From Mesorhizobium sp. M1D.F.Ca.ET.043.01.1.1 (GTDB lineage Bacteria > Pseudomonadota > Alphaproteobacteria > Rhizobiales > Rhizobiaceae), in the NCBI RefSeq assembly GCF_003952385.1, contig NZ_CP034444.1, positions 4,216,001 through 4,280,000 on the forward strand: a stretch of DNA of 64,000 nt, in the 5' to 3' direction. The position numbers and the translations under genes were made by a program. Shown piece by piece: positions 40,929-50,469 of this stretch (positions are counted from its first letter, which is position 1; each line of letters begins with the position of its first letter). Below the pieces are notes generated by a model, which had not been told where the DNA came from, ran no database searches, and worked only from the letters and a program-made list of their open reading frames with translations.

Positions 40929-41549
40929 ATGATCGGCAAGCTGAAGGGAACGCTGGACGAGATCGAGGAGGACTTTTGCGTCGTCGACGTGCATGGCGTC
41001 GGCTATGTCGCCCATTGCTCGGCGCGCACGCTGGCCTCCCTGCCGGCGCCTGGCGAGGCGGTGGTGCTGTTCATCGAGACCTATGTGCGCGAGGACATGA
41101 TCCGGCTCTACGGCTTCCAGTCGGCCCTTGAGCGCGAATGGTTCCGCCTGTTGCTGAACAATGTGCAGGGCGTCGGCGCCAAGGTGGCGCTGGCGGTGCT
41201 GTCGACCATGGCGCCGGCCGATCTCGCCAACGCGATCGCGCTGCGCGACATCGCCATGGTGTCGCGCGCGCCAGGCGTCGGCAAGAAGGTGGCGGAGCGC
41301 ATCGTCACCGAATTGCGGACCAAGGCGCCGGCCTATGCAGGCGCCGCCAGCGGCACGATCGGCCTCAAGCAGGAGCTCGGCGAAGGTGTGGCGCCGGCCC
41401 CCATCACCGACGCCGTCTCGGCGCTGGTCAATCTCGGCTATTCGCGCGACATCGCCGCCAACGCGGTTTCGGCGGCGCTGAAGTCGGCCGGCGAAGGCGC
41501 CGACGCTTCGAAGCTGATCCGTTTTGGCCTGAAGGAGCTGGCACGGTGA
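40929..41549 (+). CDS. ruvA: Holliday junction branch migration protein RuvA
   Basis: A 206-residue DNA-binding subunit of the RuvAB motor: OB-fold N-terminus ([26 protein letters not shown]), helix-hairpin-helix motifs '[17 protein letters not shown]' and '[19 protein letters not shown]', and a C-terminal domain III ([14 protein letters not shown]). Start ATG 40929; the frame that opens at 40869 overlaps ruvC and is not real. Confidence 0.96.
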   Translation: MIGKLKGTLDEIEEDFCVVDVHGVGYVAHCSARTLASLPAPGEAVVLFIETYVREDMIRLYGFQSALEREWFRLLLNNVQGVGAKVALAVLSTMAPADLANAIALRDIAMVSRAPGVGKKVAERIVTELRTKAPAYAGAASGTIGLKQELGEGVAPAPITDAVSALVNLGYSRDIAANAVSAALKSAGEGADASKLIRFGLKELAR

Positions 41550-41592
41550 GGCGACGCTTGTTCGGTCCTTTGGCGTATGCGAGGAAGGCGGC

Positions 41593-42630
41593 ATGAGCCT
41601 TTCGCCCCGCCTCATTGCCTCCGACAAGCGCGGCGAGGATGCCGACCAGACCCTGCGGCCGCAGTCGCTCGACGAGTTCGTCGGCCAGGCGGCGGTTCGC
41701 GCCAACCTCAAGGTCTTCGTCGACGCCGCCAAGAGCCGCGGCGAGGCGCTCGACCATGTGCTGTTCGTCGGCCCGCCGGGGCTCGGCAAGACGACGCTGG
41801 CGCAGATCATGGCGCGCGAGCTCGGCGTCAACTTCCGCTCGACCTCGGGGCCGGTCATCGCCAAGGCGGGCGATCTGGCCGCGCTGCTCACCAATCTCGA
41901 AGAGCGCGACGTGCTCTTCATCGACGAGATCCATCGGCTCAATCCCGCGGTGGAGGAGATCCTCTATCCGGCGATGGAGGATTTCCAGCTCGATCTCATC
42001 ATCGGCGAGGGGCCTGCGGCGCGCTCGGTCAAGATCGATCTCGCCCGCTTCACGCTGGTCGCCGCGACGACCCGGCTCGGGCTTCTGACCAATCCGCTGC
42101 GCGACCGGTTCGGCATTCCGGTCAGGCTCAATTTCTACACGGTCGAGGAGCTGGAGCAGATCGTGCGCCGCGGCGCGCGCATCCTCTCGATGCCGCTCGG
42201 CGACGACGGCGCGCTGGAGATCGCCAGGCGGGCGCGCGGCACGCCGCGCATCGCCGGCCGGCTGTTGCGCCGCGTGCGCGACTTCGCCTCCGTCGCCGGG
42301 AACGGCCATGTCGACAGACGCATCGCCGATGAGGCGCTGACCAGGCTGGAGGTCGACGGGCTCGGCCTCGACGCGCTCGACCGCCGCTATCTCTCGATGA
42401 TCGCCCGCAACTTCGGCGGCGGCCCGGTCGGCATCGAGACGATCGCGGCAGGCTTGTCGGAACCGCGCGACGCCATCGAGGACATCATCGAGCCCTATCT
42501 CATCCAGCAGGGCTTCATCCAGCGTACCCCGCGCGGGCGCGTGCTGACCGCCAATGCCTGGCGGCATCTCGGCCTCGAGCCGCCGAAGGACTTCGCGCAG
42601 CAGCAGATCAGCCTGTTCCAGGAAGAGTAA
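41593..42630 (+). CDS. ruvB: Holliday junction branch migration ATPase RuvB
   Basis: A 345-residue AAA+ motor: Walker A '[15 protein letters not shown]' (about residues 60-70), Walker B '[13 protein letters not shown]', sensor 1 '[20 protein letters not shown]' with the arginine finger, and the winged-helix C-terminal domain '[15 protein letters not shown]'. It closes the ruvCAB unit. Start ATG 41593. Confidence 0.97.
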   Translation: MSLSPRLIASDKRGEDADQTLRPQSLDEFVGQAAVRANLKVFVDAAKSRGEALDHVLFVGPPGLGKTTLAQIMARELGVNFRSTSGPVIAKAGDLAALLTNLEERDVLFIDEIHRLNPAVEEILYPAMEDFQLDLIIGEGPAARSVKIDLARFTLVAATTRLGLLTNPLRDRFGIPVRLNFYTVEELEQIVRRGARILSMPLGDDGALEIARRARGTPRIAGRLLRRVRDFASVAGNGHVDRRIADEALTRLEVDGLGLDALDRRYLSMIARNFGGGPVGIETIAAGLSEPRDAIEDIIEPYLIQQGFIQRTPRGRVLTANAWRHLGLEPPKDFAQQQISLFQEE

Positions 42631-42718
42631 CGGAGATTTGTTCGCCGTTGGGCAGGGACGCGGCCTTCCTGCGCAGAATCTGCTCGCCTCGGCCTAGGTA
42701 AGGGCGCAATTGCCGGCT

Positions 42719-42733
42719 TTAAGGCAAGCTTAA
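42719..42733 (+). promoter_or_regulatory. CtrA-type box upstream of phosphoesterase gene
   Basis: TTAAGGCAAGCTTAA, a full TTAA-N7-TTAA site 31 bp before the start codon at 42765, with TTGACG following. The close spacing to the gene suggests either activation of a leader with TSS very near the ATG, or repression. Confidence 0.65.
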
Positions 42734-42764
42734 TTGACGCGACCCCAGGGGCTTGGGCCGATAG

Positions 42765-43667
42765 ATGATCAGCAGACGCGGCTTTTTGCGCCTCATTGGC
42801 GGCTCGTTCCTGTCGATGGTGTCGCTCAGTGCCTATGCGGTCGGCGTCGAGCCGATGCTGCTGACCCATGTGAAGCGCTATTCCTTTACGCCATCGCACT
42901 GGCCTGCAGGCTTCAAGCTGCGTGTTGTTGCATTGGCCGATATTCATGCCTGCCATCCCTGGATGACGCCGGAGCGGATCGCTTCGCTCGTCGAAAAGAC
43001 AAATGCCTTGCAGCCGGACCTGATCGTGCTCCTTGGCGACTATGTCGACGGAATGCGCCTGGTGACTGCCGACGTGCCCGCGCCGGATTGGGCCTCCGTT
43101 CTTTCAGGGCTGAAGGCGCCGCTCGGTGTGCTCTCGATCCTCGGCAATCACGACTGGTGGCACGACTATGCCGCCCAGGTGGCCGGAGCCGGACCAACGG
43201 TCGCGCGCGAGGCGCTGGAGGGCGTCGGCATTCCGGTGCTGGAGAACGACGTCGTGCGGCTGGAGAAGGACGGCCATGGTTTCTGGATCGCGGGGCTTGC
43301 GGACCAGCTGGCGATCCGGCCAAGCAAAGCCTTGGGCCGCCACGGCTTCAAGGGCCTGGACGATCTTGACGGCACGCTCGCCAAGGTGAACGACGACGCG
43401 CCCGTCATACTGCTTGCGCATGAGCCGGACATCTTCCCGAAAGTTCCGTGGCGGGTTTCGCTGACGCTGTCCGGCCACACCCATGGCGGGCAGGTGCGGC
43501 TGTTCGGCTATTCGCCGGTCGTGCCTTCCGATTTCGGCAACCGCTATGCCTATGGCCATGTCGTCGAGAACGACCGCAACCTGATCGTCTCGGGTGGTCT
43601 CGGCTTCAGCATCGCGCCAGTCCGTTTCGGAGTGCGGCCGGAGATACTCCAAATCGATCTGGGATAG
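42765..43667 (+). CDS. Exported metallophosphoesterase
   Basis: A 300-residue calcineurin-type phosphoesterase, similar to YkuE/YaeI (lipid or UDP-sugar phosphatase group). Tat-like signal (SRRGFLRLIGGSFLSMV). Metal motifs are complete: 'VALADIHACHP', 'LLGDYVDGM', 'LGNHDWW', 'LAHEPDIF' and 'GHTHGGQVRL'. A CtrA-type box lies 31 bp upstream. It is 134 bp after ruvB and probably a separate transcript. Confidence 0.9.
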   Translation: MISRRGFLRLIGGSFLSMVSLSAYAVGVEPMLLTHVKRYSFTPSHWPAGFKLRVVALADIHACHPWMTPERIASLVEKTNALQPDLIVLLGDYVDGMRLVTADVPAPDWASVLSGLKAPLGVLSILGNHDWWHDYAAQVAGAGPTVAREALEGVGIPVLENDVVRLEKDGHGFWIAGLADQLAIRPSKALGRHGFKGLDDLDGTLAKVNDDAPVILLAHEPDIFPKVPWRVSLTLSGHTHGGQVRLFGYSPVVPSDFGNRYAYGHVVENDRNLIVSGGLGFSIAPVRFGVRPEILQIDLG

Positions 43668-43753
43668 CTCCACAGCACCGGGATTTTGACCGGTCGGCTC
43701 AGTTTGCGTTGGCAGGCAGCATGCCTTGGAGATTGGCCGAAACGCCGCCCCGT

Positions 43754-43936
43754 CGTCATTCTAGGGCGGAGCAGGAGGCGAAGCTCCGTCGCGATGACCC
43801 TAGAATGCATGCCGTTACCTTCGCCAAGGAGTGCAACGGAGCAGAATTCTGCACCGCAGCAACGCTTCCAGGTCACGGCATGGATTCTATGGTCTGCGCC
43901 GCGTCGCTTCGCTCCTTGCTCCGCCATAGAATGACG
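43754..43936 (+). repeat. MITE-like palindromic element (copy 2)
   Basis: 183 bp with terminal CGTCATTCTAGGGCGGAGC and GCTCCGCCATAGAATGACG; inner arms GCATGCCGTTACC and GGTCACGGCATGGATTC. Related to 19043-19220. Left flank (43702-43753, TTTGCGTTGGCAG..GATTGGCCGAAACGCC) matches the reverse complement of copy 1's right flank. The 381-bp gap 43668-44048 contains this element and otherwise nothing seen. Confidence 0.85.
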
Positions 43937-44048
43937 ACCTTGGGGCGGTTTCAACCAATCCCCGGCGTTGAATGGAAAATCTTGCACCAAGACAAACGGC
44001 AACCTTCAAAATCCCTGTGTCGAGGAACTGGTTCGCCCCCCAAGCGCC

Positions 44049-45320
44049 TCAGCGCAGCGACCTGATCGCGTCCATCACATCGGGTTCCGCTCTCTCGCCG
44101 TCGAAGGCGTCGACGATGCCGAAGGCGCCGCCATAGCCCCACACCGACCAGGAAAAGCCATGCGCCTCGGCGCGCGCGATCATGTCCCTGACATAGGCGG
44201 CGCGGTATTTTGCCGGCATCACATAGGGATTGCCATATTCCTGGCGGATCATGCCGAACTCGCCAAGCGTGATGTCTTGCGGCTTGATGCCGTTGGCCCT
44301 GGCCCAGTCGTCGACGGTCTTGAAAGGCGCATCCATCACGCCGACGAGCTTGTCGGGGCTGTCCATGCTCGCGACCTGCTCATCGAGATAGGCAAGCATG
44401 CCGCTGCGGCGCGTCCACGGCGCCTCAGCCTTGATGTGGGCGCGGATCGTGTCCAGCGCCACGTCGAGCTGCGCCTGCGGTACGGCTGTCAGCGGAAAGG
44501 GCAGGCCGGTGACATAGCGGATGAAGTCGCCGGCCCAGGTCGCGCCCTGGTGCGTCAGCAGGAACGGATCGTAGGAGTGGAAGGCCCAGATGATGTTGTC
44601 GTCGGGGATAGCCTTCGGGTCGATCTTCGCCAGCGAGGCCGCGTTCGAATAGCAGCCCCCGGTGAGGATGAGCGTCAGCCTGGTGGCGGAAGACCGCGCC
44701 GCCGCGAACAATGTCTTCTGGCGGTCCGGCCAGAGGTTGGTGCCCTTCTCGTCGCAATCGACGATCGGCTCGTTCATCAGCTCGAGGGCGACCTGGCCCG
44801 GGTCTTCCTGCGACAGCGTACGCGCCATCTTGCGCACGAGCTCGGCATAGGCGTCGAAGGTCTCCGGATCGTCCAACACCTCGCTCATGCCGATCTTGCG
44901 GCTGCCGCCGGCCGGAATGAGATGCAGGTCGACGATCACTTTCAGCCCGGCGCGGTTGATCATGCGCGCCGAGTCCCGCACGCTGGCGTAGAGGTCGTCG
45001 CGCAGCGCAAGCGTCTCGTCGGACAGGAAGGGCGCGGGGTCGACCGGCATGCGCAGGAAGTCGAAGCCGGCATCCTTCAGCGCCTTGAGGTCATCCTCCT
45101 TGAGGAACTTTCGCCATTCCGGATAGGGCAGGATGGCGTTCGGGTCGTTCCATTTCTCCTCGCCGGTCCAGGTCGTCCACTGGTCGAGATTGAGGCCGCG
45201 CTTCATCGCGAACGTCGCCGCCTCGGCCGGCAACGCCACAGCGACAAGCGTCAGCAGTGCCGCCATCGAGGTCTTGATCATCGAGCCCAACAGTGCCATC
45301 CGGTTCCAGCGCGAAAACAC
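44049..45320 (-). CDS. Glycoside hydrolase family 5 (cellulase-like), exported
   Basis: A 423-residue secreted or periplasmic glycosidase. GH5 acid/base Glu in 'QVALELMNEPIVD' and nucleophile Glu in 'ITLGEFGMIRQEY' are both present; 'AGFDFLRMPVDP' and 'VIVDLHLIPAG' are the usual GH5 strands. It probably acts on beta-glucan or cell-wall polysaccharide. Start uncertain: GTG 45320 opens the frame, and a clear signal peptide starts at internal ATG 45281 (MIKTSMAALLTLVAVALPAEAA). ybgC diverges 31 bp away. Confidence 0.85.
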   Translation of the reverse strand: MFSRWNRMALLGSMIKTSMAALLTLVAVALPAEAATFAMKRGLNLDQWTTWTGEEKWNDPNAILPYPEWRKFLKEDDLKALKDAGFDFLRMPVDPAPFLSDETLALRDDLYASVRDSARMINRAGLKVIVDLHLIPAGGSRKIGMSEVLDDPETFDAYAELVRKMARTLSQEDPGQVALELMNEPIVDCDEKGTNLWPDRQKTLFAAARSSATRLTLILTGGCYSNAASLAKIDPKAIPDDNIIWAFHSYDPFLLTHQGATWAGDFIRYVTGLPFPLTAVPQAQLDVALDTIRAHIKAEAPWTRRSGMLAYLDEQVASMDSPDKLVGVMDAPFKTVDDWARANGIKPQDITLGEFGMIRQEYGNPYVMPAKYRAAYVRDMIARAEAHGFSWSVWGYGGAFGIVDAFDGERAEPDVMDAIRSLR

Positions 45321-45351
45321 CTGCCTGTTTGGACCTGAAAAGGAAAGCGCG

Positions 45352-45825
45352 ATGGACGATCATGGTGAATCGGCGGCGCTCAGCGCCGGACTTTCCGGAG
45401 CGCTGACGGCATTCGGCCATCGCCTGTTGGCCCGGGTCTACTATGCCGACACCGACTTCTCCGGCGTCGTCTATCACGCGCGCTATCTCGAATTCCTCGA
45501 GCGCGGGCGCTCGGATTACCTGCGGCTCGCCGGCGTCCATCACACCGAGCTGTTGGATGGCAAGCATGGCGAGCGCATCGTCTGGGTGGTGCGGCGCATG
45601 GAGATCGACTTCCGCTCGCCGGCGCGCATGGACGACATCGTCACCATCGACACGCGCACCGAAGACATTTCCGGCGCCCGCATCTTCATGGCGCAGCAAC
45701 TGAAGCGCGGCGGCGAGGTGCTGGTCGAGGCGAAGGTCGAGGCGGCGATCGTCGGCGAGGGCGGCCGGCCGAGGCGCTTCCCCAAAGAGTGGATCGCTGC
45801 ATTCATGCCGAAGGCAAGCGATTGA
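45352..45825 (+). CDS. ybgC: YbgC-type acyl-CoA thioesterase
   Basis: A 157-residue hot-dog fold thioesterase. 'ARVYYADTDFSGVVYHARYLEFLERGRSDYL' carries the catalytic Asp and conserved Tyr/His of the family. Start ATG 45352 after AAAGGAAAG. It heads the Tol-Pal locus as in many proteobacteria; 290 bp then lead to tolQ, so tolQ probably has its own promoter. Confidence 0.95.
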   Translation: MDDHGESAALSAGLSGALTAFGHRLLARVYYADTDFSGVVYHARYLEFLERGRSDYLRLAGVHHTELLDGKHGERIVWVVRRMEIDFRSPARMDDIVTIDTRTEDISGARIFMAQQLKRGGEVLVEAKVEAAIVGEGGRPRRFPKEWIAAFMPKASD

Positions 45826-45982
45826 TTTCGGGGCGTTAACGGGACGATCGCAGGCATAAAGCTTGTTGCCCAGGCGCGGCAATGCGCCGCGCTTCATATC
45901 CTAACCCATCCTTAACCATAACGGTTCATGAAGGAATTGGTGAAGATTGCCGCAATTCGTGCGCCTTCCTTTCACCAATATT

Positions 45983-46020
45983 TGCCCCGAAAAGGCCGCG
46001 AAACGGTGCATTTCGGGGCA
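45983..46020 (+). promoter_or_regulatory. Inverted repeat in tolQ leader
   Basis: Perfect 10-bp arms TGCCCCGAAA and TTTCGGGGCA around an 18-nt loop, 96 bp before tolQ. It has no T-run, so it is not a terminator. It may stabilise the leader RNA or bind a protein. A near-CtrA site (TTAA-N7-GGTT) lies at 45912. Confidence 0.5.
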
Positions 46021-46115
46021 AGTCCCGCAAAGCTCCAAGCTTCGCGCGATGTGACCAAAGGGATGCCCATGGGCCAGCCGCTAGCGATGCCCGGAAAATC
46101 TTAAGGACTTAAGTC

Positions 46116-46826
46116 ATGGAAAACATCGCACTCGCCGATCCGGCTGCGCATTTGTCGATCTGGGCCTTGTTCATGCAGGCCGGCTGGGTGGTCAAACTGG
46201 TCATGATCGGCCTGCTTTGCGCCTCGATCTGGACCTGGGCGATCATCATCGACAAGCTCGTCGCCTACAGCCGTATGCGGATGGCGCTCAACCGCTTCGA
46301 GCAGGTGTTCTGGTCGGGACAGTCGCTCGAGGAGCTCTATCGCACGCTGTCCGACCGCAAGACCACCGGCATGGGCGCGATCTTCGTCGCCGCCATGCGC
46401 GAATGGAAGAAGAGCTTCGAGAAGGGCGCCAAATCGGCGCTGGCGCTGCAGACGCGCATCGACAAGGCGATGGACCTGGCGCTGACCCGCGAGATGGAAA
46501 GGCTGGAGGGCCGGCTCGGCTTCCTCGCCACCACGGGTTCGGCCGCGCCGTTCATCGGCCTGTTCGGCACCGTCATCGGCATCATGACGTCCTTCCAGGC
46601 GATCGCCGCCTCGAAGAACACCAGCCTGTCGGTCGTGGCGCCCGGCATCGCGGAAGCGCTGCTCGCGACGGCCATCGGCCTGCTCGCGGCCATTCCCGCC
46701 GTCATCGCCTACAACAAGCTGTCATCGGATGCGAACAAGCTTGCCGTGCGCATGGAAGGGTTTGCGGACGAGTTCTCCGCCATACTCTCGCGCCAAATCG
46801 ATGAAAAAGTCGCGCAGAAGGCCTGA
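46116..46826 (+). CDS. tolQ: Tol-Pal system proton channel protein TolQ
   Basis: A 236-residue inner-membrane protein with three helices; conserved 'GFLATTGSAAPFIGLFGTVIGIM' and 'VVAPGIAEALLATAIGLLAAIPAVIAYNKL' are the TolQ/ExbB core. It forms the proton-driven motor with TolR and TolA that pulls the outer membrane inward at division. ATG 46116 has AAGGACTTAAG upstream. tolR starts 9 bp after. Confidence 0.97.
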   Translation: MENIALADPAAHLSIWALFMQAGWVVKLVMIGLLCASIWTWAIIIDKLVAYSRMRMALNRFEQVFWSGQSLEELYRTLSDRKTTGMGAIFVAAMREWKKSFEKGAKSALALQTRIDKAMDLALTREMERLEGRLGFLATTGSAAPFIGLFGTVIGIMTSFQAIAASKNTSLSVVAPGIAEALLATAIGLLAAIPAVIAYNKLSSDANKLAVRMEGFADEFSAILSRQIDEKVAQKA

Positions 46827-46835
46827 GGTACGATC

Positions 46836-47297
46836 ATGGGGATGTCTGCTGCTAGCGCGGGTGGCATAGGGCGAGGCGGACGCGGCCACAGGCGCCGTGG
46901 CCGCCATCATGGCCTGATGTCGGAAATCAACGTCACGCCGATGGTCGACGTGATGCTGGTGCTTTTGATCATCTTCATGGTCGCGGCGCCGCTGCTGACC
47001 GTCGGCGTGCCAGTCGACCTGCCGGAAACGAAAGCCAAGGCGATGAATGCCGACACGCAGCCGATCCAAGTCTCGATCGACGCCGCCGGCAAGATTCACC
47101 TGCAGGAGACCGAAATCCCGCAGGAAGAGCTGGTCGCCAAGCTGCAGGCGATTTCCAAGACCGGCTATGACGAGCGCATCTTCATCCGCGGCGACAAAGC
47201 GACCAATTACGGCACCGCGCTGAAGGTGATGGGCCTCATCCAGGCCGCCGGCTACAAGAATATCGGCCTGATCTCGCTGCAGGAACAGGATCAATAG
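46836..47297 (+). CDS. tolR: Tol-Pal system protein TolR
   Basis: A 153-residue single-helix protein: basic N-terminus (GRGGRGHRRRGRHHG), then 'MVDVMLVLLIIFMVAAPLL' with the proton-binding Asp, and a periplasmic domain. Partner of TolQ. It is 6 bp ahead of tolA. The start is ATG 46836. Confidence 0.97.
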   Translation: MGMSAASAGGIGRGGRGHRRRGRHHGLMSEINVTPMVDVMLVLLIIFMVAAPLLTVGVPVDLPETKAKAMNADTQPIQVSIDAAGKIHLQETEIPQEELVAKLQAISKTGYDERIFIRGDKATNYGTALKVMGLIQAAGYKNIGLISLQEQDQ

Positions 47298-47303
47298 AAG
47301 CGA

Positions 47304-48458
47304 ATGCGGACCGGCCTCACCTCATCGGTGATCTTGCATGCGGTGGCGCTGGCCTTCGGGCTGTTCACGCTGTCCTCGCCGCCGGCGATGCCCGCTTCAG
47401 ACGTGGAGTCGGTGGCGGTCGACATCGTGCCGATGGAGGCGATCGCGCAGACGCTGCAGGGCGACAAGAAAGCCGTCATGCATGACAAGCCGGCGCCGCT
47501 GCCGACCAAGCGCCCGGATATCGTTCCCGATGCCCAGAAGGTCGGCGAGAACAGCGTCGACACCGAGAAGCCGGTGACGGACGAGGCCAAGCCGAAGCCG
47601 GTCGAAAAGACTTCGGCGCCGCCGCCGGCGCCGACGCCGACCGAAAAACCGGCCGTCGAGGACGTGCCGAAGCCGCAGGAAAAGCCGAAGCCGGTGCCCG
47701 CGACCGAAGTGGCGCCGACGCCTGCGCCCAAGGAAGAGGTCAAGCCCGAGCCGGTCAAGCAGACGGACCCCAAGCCGACGCCGGCCAAGGAGTCCACGCC
47801 GGCGCCGCCGAAGGACACGACCGCCGCCATCCAGAAGGAGGAGGTGAAGCCGGACGCCGTCGCCGAGGCGATCGCCAAGGAACAGCCGACCGAAGAGGCC
47901 AAGCTTCCGGACTCCGCTCCGGCGCCCGAGGCGCGGCCGAAGCCGCAGCCGGCCCAGGCCGAGAGCGCCAAGGCGCCGGAACGCAAGGACGCGGAAAAGC
48001 CGGTCAAGGAGGCCTCCTCGAAGCCGAAGTCGGATGAGAAGCAGTTCAACGCCGACGAGATAACGGCCCTGCTCGACAAGCAAAAGCCGTCCGGCGGCGG
48101 CGCCAAGCGCTCGACCCAGCAGGCTTCGCTCGGCGGCGAAAAGAACCAGGGCCAGAAGCTCTCCAAGTCGGAGCAGGGGGCCCTGGAGGATCAGCTCAAG
48201 GGCTGTTGGTCAATTCCAGCCGGTCTTGAGGGTGCCGAGAACTTTGTGGCAGTCATCCAGTTCAATCTGAATGCCTCCGGCAAGCTCGATGGCCGACCGA
48301 ATGTCGAAAAGTCGAGCGGCAACCCCCAATTCGACGCCAGCGCGGTGCGGGCCATCCAGAAATGCGACATGGCTGGCCTACAGGTTCCTGCCGGCAAGCA
48401 GGACATCTGGAACGATGTCGAAGTCACGTTCGATCCACGAGCGATGTTTGGCCTCTAG
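47304..48458 (+). CDS. tolA: Tol-Pal system energy transducer TolA
   Basis: A 384-residue protein with an N-terminal membrane helix (VILHAVALAFGLFTL), a long Pro/Lys/Glu/Ala-rich periplasmic arm (about residues 45-270, for example 'KPKPVPATEVAPTPAPKEE') and a C-terminal folded domain ('LKGCWSIPAGLEGAENFVAV', 'FDASAVRAIQKCDMAGL') that contacts Pal or TolB. The arm is Pro-rich rather than the helical Ala/Lys arm of E. coli, typical of alphaproteobacteria. EF-P in this window could matter for its translation. Confidence 0.95.
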   Translation: MRTGLTSSVILHAVALAFGLFTLSSPPAMPASDVESVAVDIVPMEAIAQTLQGDKKAVMHDKPAPLPTKRPDIVPDAQKVGENSVDTEKPVTDEAKPKPVEKTSAPPPAPTPTEKPAVEDVPKPQEKPKPVPATEVAPTPAPKEEVKPEPVKQTDPKPTPAKESTPAPPKDTTAAIQKEEVKPDAVAEAIAKEQPTEEAKLPDSAPAPEARPKPQPAQAESAKAPERKDAEKPVKEASSKPKSDEKQFNADEITALLDKQKPSGGGAKRSTQQASLGGEKNQGQKLSKSEQGALEDQLKGCWSIPAGLEGAENFVAVIQFNLNASGKLDGRPNVEKSSGNPQFDASAVRAIQKCDMAGLQVPAGKQDIWNDVEVTFDPRAMFGL

Positions 48459-48496
48459 GCCGAGTCTGAACAATCGAAGAAGAAAAGCGAGAAGAC

Positions 48497-49810
48497 ATGA
48501 GATCTTTCCTCAATCCGCTCCTGGTGATCGCAGCGATGGCACTGGGCACGACTTTGGGCTCTGCCTTGCCGGCATTGGCTAAGGTTGAACTGAAGGTCAC
48601 CCAGGGCAATGTTGAGCCGCTGCCGATCGCCATCCCCGATTTTCAAGGGGGGCTTGGGCCACAGATATCGGAAATCGTAACCGCCGATCTGAAACGGTCG
48701 GGACTGTTCGCGCCGATCGACAAGGCTGCCTTTGTCGAAAAGATCACGAATCCGGACGCCGCGCCCCGCTATGAGGATTGGAAAGTCATCAACGCCCAAG
48801 CGCTGGTGACCGGCGCCGTGAGCAAGGAAGCCGATGGCCGCATCCGCGCGCAGTACCGGCTGTGGGACATTTTCGGCAACCAGCAGATGGCCGGCGAGCA
48901 GTTTTTCGCCAACGACGCCAATCAACGCCGTGTCGCGCACATCATCGCCGATGCGATCTATGAGAAGATCACCGGCGAGAAGGGTTATTTCGATACGCGC
49001 GTCGTCTTCGTCGACGAGTCCGGCGCCAAGAACGCGCGCAAGAAGCGGCTTGCCATCATGGACCAGGACGGCGCCAATGTGCGCTATCTCTCCGACGGTC
49101 GCTCGATCGTGCTGACGCCGCGCTTCTCGCCGAACCGGCAGGAAATCACCTACATGTCCTATGAGAGCGGGCAGCCGAAGGTCTATCTCTTGCAGATCGA
49201 GACCGGCCAGCGCGAGCTGGTCGGCAACTTCCCCGGCATGACGTTCGCGCCGCGCTTCTCGCCTGACGGCCAGAAGGTGATCATGAGCCTGCTGCGCGAC
49301 GACGGCAACTCCAACATCTTCGCCATGGATCTGAGAAGCCGCTCGACGACGCGGTTGACCGATTCGGTCGCCATCGACACCTCGCCGTCCTATTCGCCGG
49401 ACGGCTCGCAGATCGTGTTCACCTCCGACCGCGGCGGCGGCAGCGGCCGTTCGCAGATCTATGTCATGGGCGCCGACGGCTCCAACCCGCGCCGCATCTC
49501 GTTCGGCGACGGCGTCTACTCCACGCCGGTATGGTCGCCGCGCGGCGACCTCATCGCCTTCACCAAGCAGTCCGGTGGCGAGTTCCAGATCGGCGTCATG
49601 AAGACCGACGGTTCGGGCGAGCGCATCCTGTCCTCCGGCTTCCAGCAGGAAGGCCCGACCTGGGCGCCGAACGGTCGCGTTCTAATGTTCTTCCGCGACT
49701 CCGCCGGCGGACCGAAGCTCGTCTCCGTCGACCTCACCGGCCGCAACGAGCAGCAGATTCCAACCGCGAATTTTGCTTCGGACCCGGCCTGGTCGCCGCT
49801 GCTGGAATGA
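48497..49810 (+). CDS. tolB: Tol-Pal system beta-propeller protein TolB
   Basis: A 437-residue periplasmic protein: signal peptide ([25 protein letters not shown]), N-terminal domain, and a six-blade WD40-like propeller ('[25 protein letters not shown]', '[16 protein letters not shown]'). It binds Pal. Start ATG 48497. Directly after its stop the pal gene would be expected, but an IVP element intervenes. Confidence 0.97.
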   Translation: MRSFLNPLLVIAAMALGTTLGSALPALAKVELKVTQGNVEPLPIAIPDFQGGLGPQISEIVTADLKRSGLFAPIDKAAFVEKITNPDAAPRYEDWKVINAQALVTGAVSKEADGRIRAQYRLWDIFGNQQMAGEQFFANDANQRRVAHIIADAIYEKITGEKGYFDTRVVFVDESGAKNARKKRLAIMDQDGANVRYLSDGRSIVLTPRFSPNRQEITYMSYESGQPKVYLLQIETGQRELVGNFPGMTFAPRFSPDGQKVIMSLLRDDGNSNIFAMDLRSRSTTRLTDSVAIDTSPSYSPDGSQIVFTSDRGGGSGRSQIYVMGADGSNPRRISFGDGVYSTPVWSPRGDLIAFTKQSGGEFQIGVMKTDGSGERILSSGFQQEGPTWAPNGRVLMFFRDSAGGPKLVSVDLTGRNEQQIPTANFASDPAWSPLLE

Positions 49811-49827
49811 GCGGGCGGGGAAGAAGA

Positions 49828-50281
49828 GGAATTGAAGAACTGGAGAATTGAAGAACTGAAGAATGGAGAAAGAAAGCAGCTACATCAAGCGCGCGAAGGA
49901 CTTGGAAGTCTATAGGCGCGCTTATGCAGTTTCCCTCGACGTTCATCGGGCCACGCTTGTCTTTCCGAAAATCGAGCAATACGCGTTGGCCGACCAAATG
50001 CGTCGATCCAGCAAGGCCATCTGCGCCAATCTGGCCGAGGGCTTCGCCAAGCAGACCCATTCCAAACCCGAATTCGCGCGGTTCATTTCGATGGCTATGG
50101 GATCCTGCAGCGAAGTTGAAACGTGGATTTCTTACGCGTTCGATCTTGGCTACATCACACAAGCGCAGCGCGACGAATGGCAGCAGTCCTATGTTCACAT
50201 TTATGGAATGCTGGTGAATCTGAGGGAGAAGCTGAAGTAAGCCTTTTCTTCAATTCCTCAATTCTCCAATTCTTCAATTCC
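49828..50281 (+). mobile_element. IVP cassette: four-helix-bundle gene between 36-bp inverted repeats
   Basis: Left arm 49828-49863 and right arm 50246-50281 are 36 bp each, inverted and identical except at 3 positions (left GGAATTGAAGAACTGG.., right ..CCAATTCTTCAATTCC). All three differences would be G-U pairs in the minus-strand RNA. The gene fills the space between the arms: its ATG starts on the last base of the left arm and its stop is 5 bp before the right. The arms themselves contain a repeated GAATTGAAGAA unit. The layout resembles an intervening sequence of 23S rRNA, but it sits between tolB and pal. Confidence 0.7.
49863..50240 (+). CDS. Four-helix-bundle protein (23S rRNA IVP / S23 family)
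   Basis: A 125-residue protein with the family pattern 'DLEVYRRAYAVSLDVHRAT', 'YALADQMRRSSKAICANLAEGFAK', 'EFARFISMAMGSCSEVETWISYAFDLGYIT' and 'LREKLK'. The family (PF05635/TIGR02436) is encoded by intervening sequences of 23S rRNA and includes Avd of diversity-generating retroelements. Its function is unknown, but it forms a basic homopentamer in characterised relatives. It is a foreign insertion in the tolB-pal junction and lies in the same direction as tol transcription. Confidence 0.9.
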   Translation: MEKESSYIKRAKDLEVYRRAYAVSLDVHRATLVFPKIEQYALADQMRRSSKAICANLAEGFAKQTHSKPEFARFISMAMGSCSEVETWISYAFDLGYITQAQRDEWQQSYVHIYGMLVNLREKLK

Positions 50282-50469
50282 CCTTTTTCACAGCTCGTCG
50301 CGTTTTGGCCGCATTTCCGCCTACGGTCCCCGCGCATTGTGAGCCTAGCGAAATCGGCCGAGGACGGCGGCTCGAAACGAAAAATTAACTGTGTTTCTTG
50401 AATGCCGGTTAACCCAAACGTGGTTACTGGGTGATCAACGAAATCACTCGAATGCGAAGGAGAGGCGGC

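Noticed and set aside
49863..50240. Diversity-generating retroelement accessory protein Avd
   Set aside because: No reverse transcriptase, template repeat or variable repeat lies nearby. Inverted arms fit an IVP cassette better.
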